From Erigeron canadensis (Eukaryota > Streptophyta > Magnoliopsida > Asterales > Asteraceae): a stretch of DNA of 64,000 bases. The number at the start of each line of letters is the position of its first letter. The stretch's first letter is position 1. Position numbers and translations under genes: made by a program. Below are positions 10,344 to 23,396 of this stretch, piece by piece. The stretch is from NCBI RefSeq assembly GCF_010389155.1, contig NC_057761.1, forward strand, positions 45,060,213 to 45,124,212. Reading direction: 5' to 3'. A model generated the notes under the pieces. It did no database searches and was not told the origin of the DNA. It saw nothing but the letters and a program-made list of their open reading frames with translations.

Positions 10344-12741
10344 TCAATGGACTTTGTTGGCATGGATCAAGACTCTCTTGAGTTCATCTGAGATCCCTTG
10401 TAGAAGAACAGGTTTATGAATCACTCCATTGATTCCGATTTGTAAGCATTTGTCCCACACATCTTCATCCGCAAAGTCAGTCAAGGCTATGATCAAAGGC
10501 CAGTTCCTGCTACGAGTCTTGCGAATTCTTGATGCGATTTCAAAGCCATCAAGATCAGGCATGTGAAGATCCAAAACGACCATCTGGTATGACAATACAG
10601 GATGATTTAAAGCCATAATGCAATCGGAACCAGTGGCAACTGTTGACACACTGCAGCCGAGTTTCTCCAGTAGCTTCCGTGTGACAGCTCGGTTCACATC
10701 ATCCTCGTCGGCTAGCAGGACTTGAAGGCCTCTGAAGACAGAGTTTGATGGTGGATTGTTCTCTGAGGATTCCGAGGTTTCCAAGATTCCAGTAACGATT
10801 GATGGCCGGAGTTGAAACCGAAGAACAAGCGACATACTTTGATCAAATCCTGCGGGATTTGGGACTACCCAGATCTTACCTTGCATCATCTGCCAAGAAC
10901 ATTTATAAACACACATTATGTAACTTTTGTAATTGAACCAAGGGTTTATTAGCAGATTAAATGAATAGAAAAAGAAAAATAACTTAGCTCACCTCCACAA
11001 GCTTTCTGCACATACTGAAGCTCAAACTTTGCTCGACTGCACCACTTTGAATTCTGGCATCGGCAAAAGAACGTTCCAACTGGGGCGTACTATCAGTAAT
11101 CCCGACCTCAAACTTTACATTCAAATAACCATCAGAAGAATTTGATTTCCATGTAGCCCATCGTTGTTCATTCCTCCCAAGACTTCCAGTCTCCGTTGAA
11201 ATCCTTAAAATCAAACACCCTCCACCTCCACCATGGCCCCGATTCAAAAGGTTCCCAATCATATGCAAGATGACCTGAAAAACCCTTCTCTCGTCTCCCA
11301 TAATGTTATCAGGTAGTGATTTATCGACTTCAATTGTGAACTCGTAGCCTTGATAAGCACACAAACACTTTGCAAGATAAACTGTTTCTTTTATGAAAGA
11401 ATGGAGACGAAATGATCTCATTTCTAATGGAAATCTTTCTTTAGAAGATTCATCCATTACATCATCGATCAACATTGAGAGGACATTACTTGTTTTCACC
11501 ATGGAATTGGTTAGAACACGTTGCCGGTCACTCAGATTCTCATCTTGTACAATTGAAAGCAAGCCCAAGATCGAATGCATAGGTTTTCTCAAGCTTTTAC
11601 TCATCACAGTTTGAAATAAGTTCCTAGCTTGACTAGCCCTCATGGCATCCTGTTTTGCTTGCTGTAAAGCTCGATTTTGTTCAGCTAATTTATCTCTCAT
11701 GAGTTGAGATTCTTCAAGAACCGCAGCATGTGAGAGGGCCACAGCTACTTGGTCAGCCACAACCTTGACTATCTCGAGTTCAGGGTTAGTCCAAGACCGA
11801 ACTTCTCCACCAGGAAGAACCAACACAAGAATCGCGTAACAAGCCTGAATCATTTCAGGGGTCCCTCCTTTAAAATCAGAAACTCTAAGCATCGGCATTC
11901 TTATAGCAGCAACTGCTCCAGGTGCATCGGATCCTCCACTGCTTAGAGTCGCGAGTCGTGATTCTTGATCAAGTAACTTCACCCCATCACTTTTTTTAAC
12001 TTCTTGAACATCAGGATCCTGAATTGGGATCGAGAAATCATACCTCGTTGAAGAGTGTCCCCCTTTTAACTGATGGGTAAGATTCATCACTGTTTTAGCA
12101 GGATCAGGCATCCAAATCGCACAATTCTGCAAATCCAATGTCTCAGACAACTTATCCAGCGTAGTGTAGAGAATAGTATGCCGGTCAAGTGACTTTCGGA
12201 TCTCTTGAGTGAGCATACGAACGTGCCACCCTGCTTCTTTCTGTTTCCTAATCATACCCATTTCTCTACCAAGATCCCAAGTCTTTTTCTTTAACATAAA
12301 CTCTCTTACCTTCACTTTTAAAAGCAACGGAATAAGAGTGACCAAAGTAATCGCAGTTGCAAATGAAACCAAAGCCGTAAGGAACTTAAAAATGGTGAGA
12401 GCCAGCATGAGCTGAAACGCGTGTGGTTCGTAAGTCCAACCGTTTAACAAATGTGTCATTCCACAAAATCCTATGAAAGCAATGAACTCAAAGAGTACCC
12501 ATTTGAAAGGCACATTTGAGCAACTAACAAACCACAATAACTCGATTGGAATCGAGAAATAAGCAATTGCTATCAAGAAATCACTCACTCTTTGTGCTTC
12601 CATAATATTTCTATACCCGAAAAAGCCCTCAACCTCACAATTACACCCGTTATCCGACCCATCATCATCAGAAGCAAAGACACACACTAGCAACAATGCA
12701 ATCAACCCGAAAGATGCTAATGTTTTCGACATTGCATCCAT
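10344..12741 (-). CDS. ETR2: Ethylene receptor, subfamily II (ETR2/EIN4 type)
   Basis: Two exons, 12741-10993 and 10889-10344, encode 764 residues. The protein is an ER-membrane, copper-dependent ethylene receptor that activates CTR1-type kinase when no ethylene is bound. In order it has a signal-peptide-like segment (1-23), the dimerising Cys pair C33/C35, three sensor helices (about 54-142) with D54 and the copper ligands C93 and H97 in GFCGMTH, a GAF domain (about 190-345), a histidine-kinase-like region from about 375, and a receiver (about 636-760). The receiver is complete: D644/D646, phospho-acceptor D690, T720 and K742. The kinase is degenerate: where the phospho-acceptor His is expected, the sequence reads VMSKSLRKPMHS, with Lys382 in its place. 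A hydrophobic extra N-terminal segment and degenerate kinase define subfamily II. ETR2 is preferred over EIN4 on receiver resemblance (LLEKLG, WPLIIALT), but this split needs a tree. The CDS is intact. Confidence 0.93.
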
Positions 12742-13543
12742 CGAATTGATTCTTCAATCCATATATATATATATCTATTTATATGGAAACAAGTCTTTTA
12801 ATATCTTTCTTGCTTAATAGACCAAAACTTGAAATGAAAGCTACTGATTTATAATATCAAACAACCTGTACATTCAACAATTTGAAACACAAAATAATAC
12901 TATTATAAATCAATCAATTATATTTAATCCAAATAAAAGTTATAGAATAAAAAAAGGATTACAACTTTGATAAAATAATATCAGAAAACAACCACTTAAA
13001 TTACATTCATGCATGTTTCCAACTTGTTATTCATTGGATTGCACAAATTTACAAATTAAGCCAAAATACTTTTTTTATTTTACAATTAACTTTTTTCAAA
13101 TTATAAGGAAAAAAAAAATTGTTAGTAGCTCAATACGAGTAGTATTTAATTCTTCTAACATATCATAATAAAAAGGCAATAAAATATACATACATACATA
13201 AATAATAGATAATATATATACAATAAACAATTACTAAAATTCTGAAAAACAGAATTAACCAAGAAATAACAATGTAAGTATGAAAACTTTACCTTGCAAG
13301 AACAAATCTTCAAAGGCCACCATTAAAACCCAGATTCTTTTTGTCCTTTTCAGATCAGATCTTTTTTAAGAACAGCATAAAATATACTGTATATATATAT
13401 TATAATTCCACAAAACAAACTTATACAATAACACCCAGCTCAGAAAGTTGAGCAAGATCCAATCTTTTGAAGAAATAAACAGAACCCGGAATTTGCAATG
13501 GGTTTTCCGATAGTGCAGAATTGGAATATTTGTTTATTTATAG
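12742..13543 (-). promoter_or_regulatory. 5' leader and core promoter of the ethylene receptor gene
   Basis: On the minus strand a TATA-like CTATAAATAAAC lies at 13531-13542, suggesting transcription starts near 13505. A strong donor (TTGCAAG|GTAAAG) at 13293/13292 implies an untranslated first exon of about 200 bases and an intron of about 530 bases, with the acceptor shortly upstream of the ATG at 12741 (perhaps the AG near 12757). A 5'UTR intron is common in ETR2/EIN4 genes. Inferred from motifs only. Confidence 0.45.
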
Positions 13544-13559
13544 GTTGAAACTAGAAAGA

Positions 13560-16500
13560 AATATATGTTTGTATGTACATATATATATGTGTGTGAGTAT
13601 TTAGGAGTGAGTTCATTGGTTTTTTCACCATATGTTTATGCCTATATATATTTCCTTTTGTGTAATGGATGTTGAAAACTGATGGTGCCTTTGAGGGAAA
13701 CGGCCTTTTCTAGAGAGAGAATATATATTTTTATATTAAATTAAATGGTTTCAAAAAATTTAATTCTTATACGGTAATCTATCGGGAAAAAATTAAGGTG
13801 TACAGATCATCTCCTTTTAAACTTTGATACTTAACGAGTTGAAGTGTTTTTTTTATCTTAAATACTCGTATCTAAAATAATTTTAATAAACTTAATTTAT
13901 AATATTTATCATTAATTCTTAAATAACTATAATATCATATGTTACATCAATTATTTTTAAATTAATAACCACACAACATTAACGTCACCGTTACTACTGT
14001 CACCCGTCATCATTACACCACCATATCATGCGAATATACATCCGGTATTAAGTAAAGTAAAAGATATGTTGGTTTCAACATTTGTCCGCGCGCCGTTGTT
14101 TAAGAAAAGAGAGAGACGGCCAAAGTGGAAAAACCAACACTTTTTAAAGGGTCTATGCAATTTTTTTTTCTAAATGACTGTATGTATTTTAACTAGGTAT
14201 ACGATTTTTCATCATGTATTTTTCATATAGTCTTTTTATTCCTTTTCTGACAATTTTTGAGACGTTTATCATGTATTGGGATTTTTTTAATATTCTTAGA
14301 TATTTTTTAATTTCATAATTGAAAACTAATTTTGACACTATAAACAAAAGGATTCGCGATTGACTACCACCAACATTATCGATTAATACAAATTAGGTAG
14401 ACTGTTGTGTGATGTGTAAATAAATTGGGATTAAATGTGACATTAAATGATCCCAAATAAACAAAAAAAAACGTGATGTGGATGGACAAAAGAATCCATG
14501 GATAATAAAAATAGTTAAAGAGGTGGTGGGATCCTCAAGCCAGAAGATGAAGAGAACTTAGACGCACCTTTGTTTTAAAAACGTCAACTTCAACCCAAAA
14601 CAATATTCATGGATATAAACGTCTCTTTCACAATATCGCCTTCCCAGAATTTATTTTACCCACGCCCCTTTATTCATGATTTTCTTTTTATTTATATTAT
14701 ATATATATATATTTTTAAAGACAGGAAATTGTATTAACACGACTATTAACAATTTGCTTAGTAGTTCCAAGAATACAGTATACGACTATATGGTACATAA
14801 TACACATAAGTAAATCAGCGGAGGCTCAAGGGTAAGACAAAGAAAGCAAGGGCTTTAGGCCCCGTGTTATTAAAGGCCTCAAATTTTATATATAACTTAA
14901 ATATATCAATTTATTTTATGTATGAAGAAAAAAATTCATATAAAAAATTTAAAAATAAAAATAAATAAAAGAAGCTTAAAGAATTTAAATTAAGTGTAGT
15001 TTAAAAGGACTTTTGATTAAATGGACTGTAATACGTTTTGGGTTTTATGTTCTCTTTTTTAAATAAGTTTTAGTTATAAATAGGCGTCATTTTTTAGTTT
15101 TGCTTTAGGCGCAACATGGTTTGAGCCACTACTAAAGTAAATTAGATGTATGCTAGTACAATGCGACATCAATAACGGTAGAACGACGGATGGGTATTAT
15201 AAAAATAATACCAATTAATGTGACGGGTAAATCCCTCTTCAATGAAAAGACATGTTCACTAAGTCCTACTCAGTGTGAATAATAAAAATGAAATAAGAAT
15301 AAAAATAAAAATAGACAAGTTGTGTACAATTACAATTTTTTAAAATTAAAATAGTAATATATATACATTCCAAACAAAGATACACATTTTATCCTTCCTT
15401 TCCTCTAATTCCAAATTTAAATTATTATATAGGGGAAGCCTGATTAAATTAAACACAATACACATATGGAAATTAGACAAAAAGACAAACATACGACATC
15501 TGATAAGATAACAAGGTGGATTGCGATGCTAAATATGGGCACGTAGAGCTGATCAATTGGAGGCAAAGGGATCATAAAGACTCTTATCGATCTTTTGGTC
15601 CAAAAACGAAACAGGGTCACAGTGATTGGAAATAACGTGACAACTAAAAAAAAGAAGTTGTATGTGTAATTTACTCTTATTAATAATTAGCTAGTTAAAA
15701 AAAATCGTTTTCTAAAAAGTTTGTAACCAATAAACCTTAATTTACCAGCTTTCTTTTGATTTGCAACATATACGTAACTACTTTCTTTTTTTTTTCTTTA
15801 ACCTTGTTTTCAAAATGAAGTGTCAACAGTATTGAAGAATTAATATATGTTTAAACCTAAGAAATGCGTCGCATGTGGACGCTTCTATTTGTAGATGTTA
15901 CATGTGATGGTAAAAACTTGAGATGAACTTATTGCATGCCTGATATGAATGCGACACACCACATTTGCACAATACAATTATGTCGATCGGTTTCATTTTC
16001 TTTTCCGAAAATCATGTATATATAGTATTCTCAAAGTGAATTCGCGGTGTGATCGATGAGTTGGCATATAAATAACAGAGTAAAACTAAGATGATCTTAA
16101 CCCTTAAATTAAAATTAAGAGTTGAAATTCAAAATTGATTATTAAATCTTAACTTTTGATTTTAAGTAAAAAATTGAGATTTTACTAACTTTACCCTTCA
16201 AGTTAATACTAACTTGAGGTAATTCCACCCATAATGTGAACTTTATGTAAATTCAATAGCCCTAAACAAAAATATATACTAGTGATGATCAACTATAAGA
16301 TTTTTCTACAACTTTAATATAATGAGATATATAACAGAATAGATATCCGAATGAAAAAAAATGCAGTGGGCAAGATTAGTGGTTTTTGAATATAGTCTTA
16401 TTTGGGTCATCATTTTCTGCTGCCTAAAGTCAAAAGTAATGCTAATGATCAAATTCGTTGATTAAGGACTAATATGGTTTACCAGATAGACATAGTGTAT

Positions 16501-17424
16501 TGTTTTGACACATTCAAGATTATTTACATGATCGCATTCTACGAAACTTAACAATTGTTTTAATTAGATATTATTAAAAATGGGAGGATGGTCAATGGAA
16601 ATGTTTTCGCACCGTGATTACCAACACCACGGCACCACGCTGTGAAGTTGGCGTCATCCACTTAAATGGTCGGCATGGTGGTGGATGCCTCTGTGAATGT
16701 GTTAGTTCACGACAGGACTAAACAACTATTTAATCTTTGTTATACACTCTATGGTCACAAACTCACAATCTGATTCTTTTACGAGTAAAATTTAAAAATA
16801 GGAACAATTATTGTGAAAACTAAAGAGATATTCAATACATGAGTTATGTAATTACTTGATTGATCATTATGAATTTCTCACTCCTTACGGATTCTATATC
16901 GTTGGATTTGGACTGTCACAAATTCACAATATTTTTTCAAACTTTTTTTTGGGAAAATTCCTTTAAATATGAAAAACGTCATACAATGGTTTTGAAATTA
17001 ACGTCATACAATTTAGAAGCCTTCAATGGTTTTGACCATTGAGATAAGGCTGCGATGATGTTATGTGGTTTGAAACTTTGAATGGTGTACTACTGTAATA
17101 TAAGTTTTATCCGACTCAAACCTCGTTTCTATTTTTTTCCATTATCATATCAAACATCATATATTCCATTTTTCACTTTTATTCTCAAAAAATTATGATT
17201 GCAAACGTCGTTATGCAATTTTAGATCGGTCGATTATGGAATTACAGTACTCGGGGTCAAAAGGCCAAGGTGGGAAGTATTCGGTATAATCGGCCGGCTC
17301 GGGTTGATTCGACGCCCTACCTAGTAACGAATACTCGAGGAATGCTCGGTTCGACTCGACTCGATGACTATTGCAATACTAAAAGTATACCTCTATTAAC
17401 CAGACATCTTTTTCACTTATTCCT
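13560..17424. other. Intergenic, repeat-derived
   Basis: No coding region is supported. The stretch is AT-rich with (TA)n tracts. A segment at about 14818-15120 resembles a degraded transposon end (AAGGGCTTTAGGCCCC). A stretch at about 13980-14050 is rich in CACC/GTCAC words. Confidence 0.4.
16091..16230. mobile_element. Diverged partial copy of the nested MITE family
   Basis: The order of words matches 7100-7234: GATGATCTTAACCCTTAA, TTCAAAATTGATTATTAAATC, TTTACCCTTCAAGTT and the right end AACTTGAGGTAATTCCACCC. The left inverted repeat is not recognisable, so the copy is truncated or worn. Confidence 0.4.
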
Positions 17425-18585
17425 TATTTATTTTAAAGAAAATTACATTTTTGGTGCCTTAAGTTGTCAATCTTTGCACTTATAGTCTTTAAGTGAAGAA
17501 ATTACAATCTTCATACCTCAGGTTAGCTATTTTTTTCAATTTTGGTATCACACACTTACAGTGTTCTCTTTAGCCGTTGGCCATTACTTTCTGTCCGTTC
17601 CCTCCCCACGTGCTCGTCACGTGATAGTGTTAACGAAAAAAGGAGTCGGTGCGTAGTACTAAAACTAAAAAAAATAGTCAACTTGATGTATGAAAACTAC
17701 AATTTCTTTACTTAAAGAGAGAAGCCTTGGATTAAACTATATTTATACCAGAATACCACATGAAACACCACCATCACCACGTAAAATGAATAATGGATCG
17801 GATATCCATACTTGCAAATTTAAAGTTAACGAACTGAGAAAGTTATAAGCAGGAAAATGCCTTAATGGGTGGTTAAGAATCGCTTATGGGTAGTTAAATG
17901 TGTTTATTAGGTAGTTGGCTAAGAATGAATATTTCTCTTTATGTTGATTTGCATCGTATCTCGTATTATAAAGTAGGTTAGGTTCAACATTGAAGTGTTA
18001 AATGATGTTAATGATCTTAGTATTGTTTTGTTGGCAAGTAGAACTCCATATTTAAGAAAACCTTTTCTATTTCACTCTTATCATTATTGGGTTTGGGTTT
18101 TCAAGAAAAAAAAAAAAAAAAAACTCTTCCAACTGATAAATGAACTTCAGTTGTTTTCAGGAAAAGCTCTTCCACCTAATTTTCAATTTTTGTTCTTACT
18201 AGCTTTCTACCTATGCTACACGGTGATGGTGGTGTTTCATGTGGTATTCTGGTATAAATATAGTTTAATCCAAGGCTTCCTTTTTTAAGTGAAGAAATTA
18301 CAGTTTTCATACCTCAAGTTGGCTATTTTTTACAATTTTGGTACCACGCAGACTCCGTTTATTTTTTCTGTTTACGCTGTCACGTGACGAGCATGTGGGG
18401 AGGGAACGAACAGAAACTAACGGCCAACAACTAAAAAATTAACATTGTATGTGCGTGGTACCAAAATTGAAAAAAATAGCCAAACTGATATATGAAAGTG
18501 TAAATTTTTTACTTCTAAACTTTAAGTGCAAAGATCGACAACTTGAATTACCAAAAATGTAATTTTCTTTTTATTTTATTATATA
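17425..18585. repeat. Long inverted repeat, about 350-bp arms around a 440-bp core
   Basis: The sequence from about 17425 to 17778 is repeated in reverse complement at about 18222-18585. The inner 58 bp of the arms (17721-17778 and 18222-18279) match perfectly. Outer parts match with scattered changes and small indels (TTTGCACTTA and AAAATTACATTTTTGG are shared). Each arm is itself partly palindromic: AGTGAAGAAATTACA and a TAGCTATTTTTTTCAATTTTGGTA block recur inverted within the arm. This suits a MULE-like or foldback element with long terminal inverted repeats, or two inverted MITEs. No transposase is encoded in the core. Confidence 0.72.
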
Positions 18586-20410
18586 TTGAAGACCAAAAAA
18601 CACTCCCATTCGAGGAAAATGGTGCGTTAACTAGAAGACGCTTAATATGCTTTTCTACTTAGCAAAACTTTATGACTAGTCATGTGTGTGAGGTGTGATA
18701 AAACAAAAAGAAGTAATTATTAATTAAGTAGAATGAGTCAAAGGCGTTTTCATCTTTGATGAATCTGTTTAAACTATTCGGCGACGAAGGACTTACAAGA
18801 ATTTAATTGTAGCGTATGGAATTGCATAACATCATTTTATATATTTATTTATCTATTTTTTTGAAAAGTGGTATTGCATAATATTTAATATAATAAGAGT
18901 AATAATAACATTCATAAGTACTAGTTTTGTTGACAACATGTCAAGTTGTCAACACCGATACCATTACGCAATTTTCATGCATATATGAGCTATGGGAGGT
19001 AAGATTATTGCTTAAAGATAGAAATTGCTTATGAAAGTATCATGAAATGTGTTGATGTGTGTACACACACGTATACATACATACTTGCTATATATATTTA
19101 TTGGCCGGCTTTATATAAATCAATTTTATGTTCATACAATACTATTATTAAATTTTAAAAAATGTTAAATGCAGTTTTTAGAGTTGCATTTAACACGTAT
19201 AAAAAAATTATACTTTTTATATCAAAAATTAGAGTTGCATTTAACACGTATAAAAAAATTATACTTTTTATATCAAAAATTAACCCCTGAATTTTATGAT
19301 TAATGTAAAACTATTTAATAAACTTTAAGGGCTGTGTTTAGCAAAACTCATCCTAAATTTTTTATTTAACAAAATAAGATATTAAAACTATTTAAAATTT
19401 TGATAATTAGTTAAAAGTTTATGATCCATTGCAACACATATTTTGGACAGGGAATAGGGGATAATATTATTAAAATTTAAAAGTCGGGGTCATTAATTAC
19501 TCTTTCCATTGACAACATTAACAAGCAATACCTAGTCGCGGTAACCACTGCGTTGGAGGGATACCCCGACGAATATGTATAGTAGATGCGTTTAACTTGT
19601 TGTGCTGAATTTCCAGTGTGTGGATGGAAACTCCGACATTACACCTAGTTGACGGTCTTAGGGTTATCCAATAAAAAAGAAATGAATTGCACTTGGTAGT
19701 ACTTTTTTAAGGAAAATAATCAAATCAATCTAACTAATATGTATAAAATCAAATCTAAAATTTTGAGAATTTGACAAATGTTAGCCTGTTTTTTAATCTT
19801 ATCTCTTAATTCCTCTATATGTCATCTTCATAAGGTTAAGTTGATTTTTTAAACATATAAATCATGGATGAGGATCCTTTAAAGTTTAAAATATTTTCAT
19901 TAATAAAGTTGGATAAATTATGACCGTTAGTATAAAATTAAGGGTTAAAATTATCAACTTTAGTAGTAAAGTTAGTCTCAATTTTGGAGGATCGTTGATT
20001 TATCATGAGTGCTTTTGTGAAAAATGATGAAAATAATTTAAATATCATATCATATCATATTAAGGTATATAATTGTATAAAAGACTATTTTATTTGTTAA
20101 AAATGTGTCTTTTGATATCACATCATTTGGATTTCTCTCTTTTGATGTCCCGTTCGCTCCTTCTCTTTCTATCCGACTTTTTACCCATTATAAATATCTT
20201 TGTATCCAATTTCATCTCTTTCTAGCCAACTTAGTTTTTTTTTTTGTTCTTTTCTTTTCTTTTTTATTTTTATAAAAGGAATATAAAAATTAGAACATAT
20301 ATGATTATGTTATAGGTTTTGTTGCATGAATGGGTATTGATGATTCGATTGAATGAATTAATGGAGTAATGGACCACCTACAATATTAGATCCCTTTTTT
20401 CTGAAGGAAT
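18586..20410. other. Intergenic, no gene seen
   Basis: AT-rich, with the tandem duplication at 19180-19281. A GC-richer stretch near 19525-19660 has no open frame and I could not classify it. No coding region is supported. Confidence 0.4.
19180..19281 (+). repeat. Perfect tandem duplication of 51 bp
   Basis: Unit 1 (19180-19230) and unit 2 (19231-19281) are identical, starting AGAGTTGCATTTAACACG and ending TATATCAAAAATT. Lack of any difference suggests a recent duplication. Confidence 0.92.
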
Positions 20411-21131
20411 TGTTAGGATTTATGAACATAAACATATAACAAACATGAGTACGCAGTGGATAGAAACGTATATGTAATCATATTAATTTACAAAGAGAGA
20501 ATCGAATATATGTACCTTTAGCGTAAGCTTCCAAAAAAGTAATAATAATAAGATTATTATTGTATTAATTAGGGTTTAAAGTAAAATCTCTCTACGATCG
20601 CACACTTAACACCCCTATGATATATGCTAGTACCCAATCACGAACAACAACCCTTTGTCTAATACCCCTTTAGTCGAACCAAGCAAAACCCAAAACCCTT
20701 TTTGTTGCTACCCTACGGCCGAACCAAGAGAGAGAGAAAGAGAGAGGGGAGAGAAACAAATCTAATTGTCTTGTGTAATTGTGTGTAAATCCCTTAAGCC
20801 TAGCCCTTTATTCATAGACTTAATTAGGAGGGTTTTAAACTTGATGGACAAGTAATTTCAAAGCCTAGAAGCCTTGAGAATTTCGGCCCCCTTAGGTGGA
20901 ATTAAAAAACAACACAAATTCTAAATTTCAATTTTACACCTCCTCTTTTAATTAATAAACATTTATATAACTATTAACTTATGTTTATTAATTATTTCAT
21001 GATCATATTAATCAATATATTACAATTAGTATATTAATTAATTACATAAAGTTTACGTGTCATTTTGTGTAACCATGTAGGCTTAAATAACTTCTGGACA
21101 TGCGTTTATGTAACGTGATTATATTCCAGCA
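20411..21131. mobile_element. Candidate solo LTR
   Basis: The stretch begins TGTTAGGATT and ends TTCCAGCA, so it has TG...CA ends, and is flanked by GGAAT and GGACT (4 of 5 identical). It has the feel of an LTR: mixed composition, no ORF, a (GA)n tract near 20728-20755 and poly-purine runs. No second LTR, primer site or internal domain is present. Boundaries are a guess. Confidence 0.3.
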
Positions 21132-21428
21132 GGACTAAATATACATTTAAGTTTTTAATGAAAATGTTGGATGCAACGTCGACTCGTCGAGTGTGTGGGG
21201 GACATGACGAATGCTTCAAGTTGAACTCACCATTTTTCTCAAATTATTGATATATTTACGAGTATGCCCGTGATTTTATGCACTTAATTATGTACATCAT
21301 ATATGCAAGTTCTAAGATTCAAAGAGGGTTTGGTTTATCACTATTTTTGAGTATTTGGAATGTTAATGTTAACTAGTACAGTACTTACTATCACTATATA
21401 GGAGAAATTCTATATTGACGTACAAATT

Positions 21429-21465
<37 letters not shown>

Positions 21466-22309
21466 CACTTGTTATATGAGATGAACCAATTAAATTATTC
21501 TTTTTTCTTCTTTCATGCTTTTCTCTCCATATGTATTGGTGACACCCAAGTTTGTATAATTTTGTTTGTAATTTGTTTGTTGATATAGTATTGCTCATTT
21601 TTAAAACCGATATCAAGGATTGAACTTACTACTTTCTTTAAAAGGCTAAGTCCTTAGCACAATCATATATAAAGTACAGTACAATACTTATTACTTTATT
21701 AGCTTTAGTATTTTCTTCATCGTAACACAAAGAAGGCTTTCAGTTTTTCTCAATACATGATTTATAATCTCTTAATTTATCATCACACTTCATACCAAAT
21801 TTCAAATTTGTTATAAGTAAATCACTATATAATTTAAAGAGGGCACTAATCTTACCTAGTTTGTTATATGAGTATTAGAAAGTGCAGTGGTGGTGAAAAA
21901 TACTTCTCAGAAGGTAATTTAAAAGTTAGTAAAAATTATACTAGCTTACAAACTTGTTTACGGCGAAACGAAAACATATCAAAGGCTAATATTTTAAGTG
22001 TGTTGGCCTGTTGGGTCATATTCATATAGACTCATAGTTGAAATGAAATAAGAAGAATGGCCCGTGGCTTTTTATTGGGCCGAGAATGAGATGTACTATT
22101 TTGGAATTTTGATTTTTAAGTTTCCTTAATATTTGATTCCAAATTATGGAAAATGCTAAAGAGTTTCATTTAACATGTGTAAAAATATTTTAGTTTTTAA
22201 TTAAAAAACTTACCTTCTAAGATTTATAACAAATATATAAACTATTAATGCACCTTAGCTGTAACACTAAAAGTTTTGTTTAACAAAATCCCAAATTATT
22301 AGTCCATCA

Positions 22310-22548
22310 CTCCATCCATTTCATATATATTATCTTTCTATATTTGTCTATCTAAAATATATTTTCATTTCCTGAACATATTTTATATTTACTTATATAT
22401 AATTGCTTTTTTTTTATAATTTTACCCTTAATCAATTTTTTTGAATTTCCATCTTAAAGTCAATTAAGCTTTAGCAACTATCATGTAAATAAACCTATCA
22501 TAAATCATAACTCTTTTGTTACAGTACGATAAATTGAGACGGAGAAAG
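22310..22548. mobile_element. Stowaway-like MITE, diverged
   Basis: The left end CTCCATCCATTTCAT mirrors the right end AAATTGAGACGGAGAAAG. Length (about 239 bp), AT-rich interior and TA after the right end fit Stowaway. The left TA is not intact. Confidence 0.5.
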
Positions 22549-23149
22549 TATATCAAATGTAATTATAACAACTTGCAAAAATAATATAAAAAAATGAAAT
22601 GAAGAGCTTTTAGAGAAGTATGATTCCCATTACAATTTTGTTTGAAAGGATAAATTATAAACGTATAAGAATTAGGCATTGTCGAGTAATGTATCATAGG
22701 TTTAACATTCATAAGCTTAACTATGAGTAATCAGTATGACAATTGATATAAATGGATATTCCTCTTTTTTTTTTCTTTCTTTCTTATATTCATCTTTCAA
22801 TTTTACCATATGTCCTGTTTTCTTTGGATATATTTAAATAAATTTATAAATTCTAATCATAATATTTAATTATTTCATCAAAAAGGTTAGTAGTCAAAGC
22901 TATAAGCCTATAGGCTATAAGCCAATAAGCTTTCAAGTGTGTTGGGTATAAAAAAGAAAAACAAAAGCGTAGCGTGTAGATTGTTCCTATTTGGGCTGGG
23001 GCCTGGGAGAAGAGAAAGACTAGTTTTGGTTAAATGGGGTTTGATTGTTATCCAACTTTTATTCAACGTTTTTCAAAAATACATCTTATCTTTACTACTC
23101 GTATATAAAAATTCTCCATATTTTTCAAAAGTGTTATAAAAGATTTAGT

Positions 23150-23396
23150 TGTTGGGATTTAGAAAAGTACCCTCGATAAACACTTCCCTTTAAAAAGATT
23201 TATAAGAATTATCTAATTTGTTTTTAATAAACTAATTACACTTTGACCATTATTTTATTAATTTACAAGATCTAAAATACCTTAACTGTCATATTTACAT
23301 CAATTACATTTATATTAATTTATCACTTGGCACCGCCACCATCACATCGTCGTCGTTTTTATCGTCGCCGCAACATTGTGCGGATATCGTATTAGT
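23150..23396 (+). mobile_element. Possible degraded Helitron 3' end
   Basis: A GC-rich hairpin, CCGCA-ACATTG-TGCGG (about 23368-23383), lies about ten bases upstream of TATTAGT, resembling the 3' hairpin plus CTRR-T end of plant Helitrons. Preceding text (CACCGCCACCATCAC, TCGTCGTCG) resembles the stretches near 9860 and 14000. The 5' end is not defined and the terminal C of CTRR is changed. Confidence 0.25.

Noticed and set aside
17270..17485. 71-codon frame next to the long inverted repeat
   Set aside because: Arises from a CG-rich repeat (CGACTCGACTCGATG) and the start of the inverted-repeat arm; no domain.
17995..18288. 97-codon frame inside the long inverted repeat
   Set aside because: Runs through a poly-A tract (poly-Lys) and into the repeat arm; no transposase motif.
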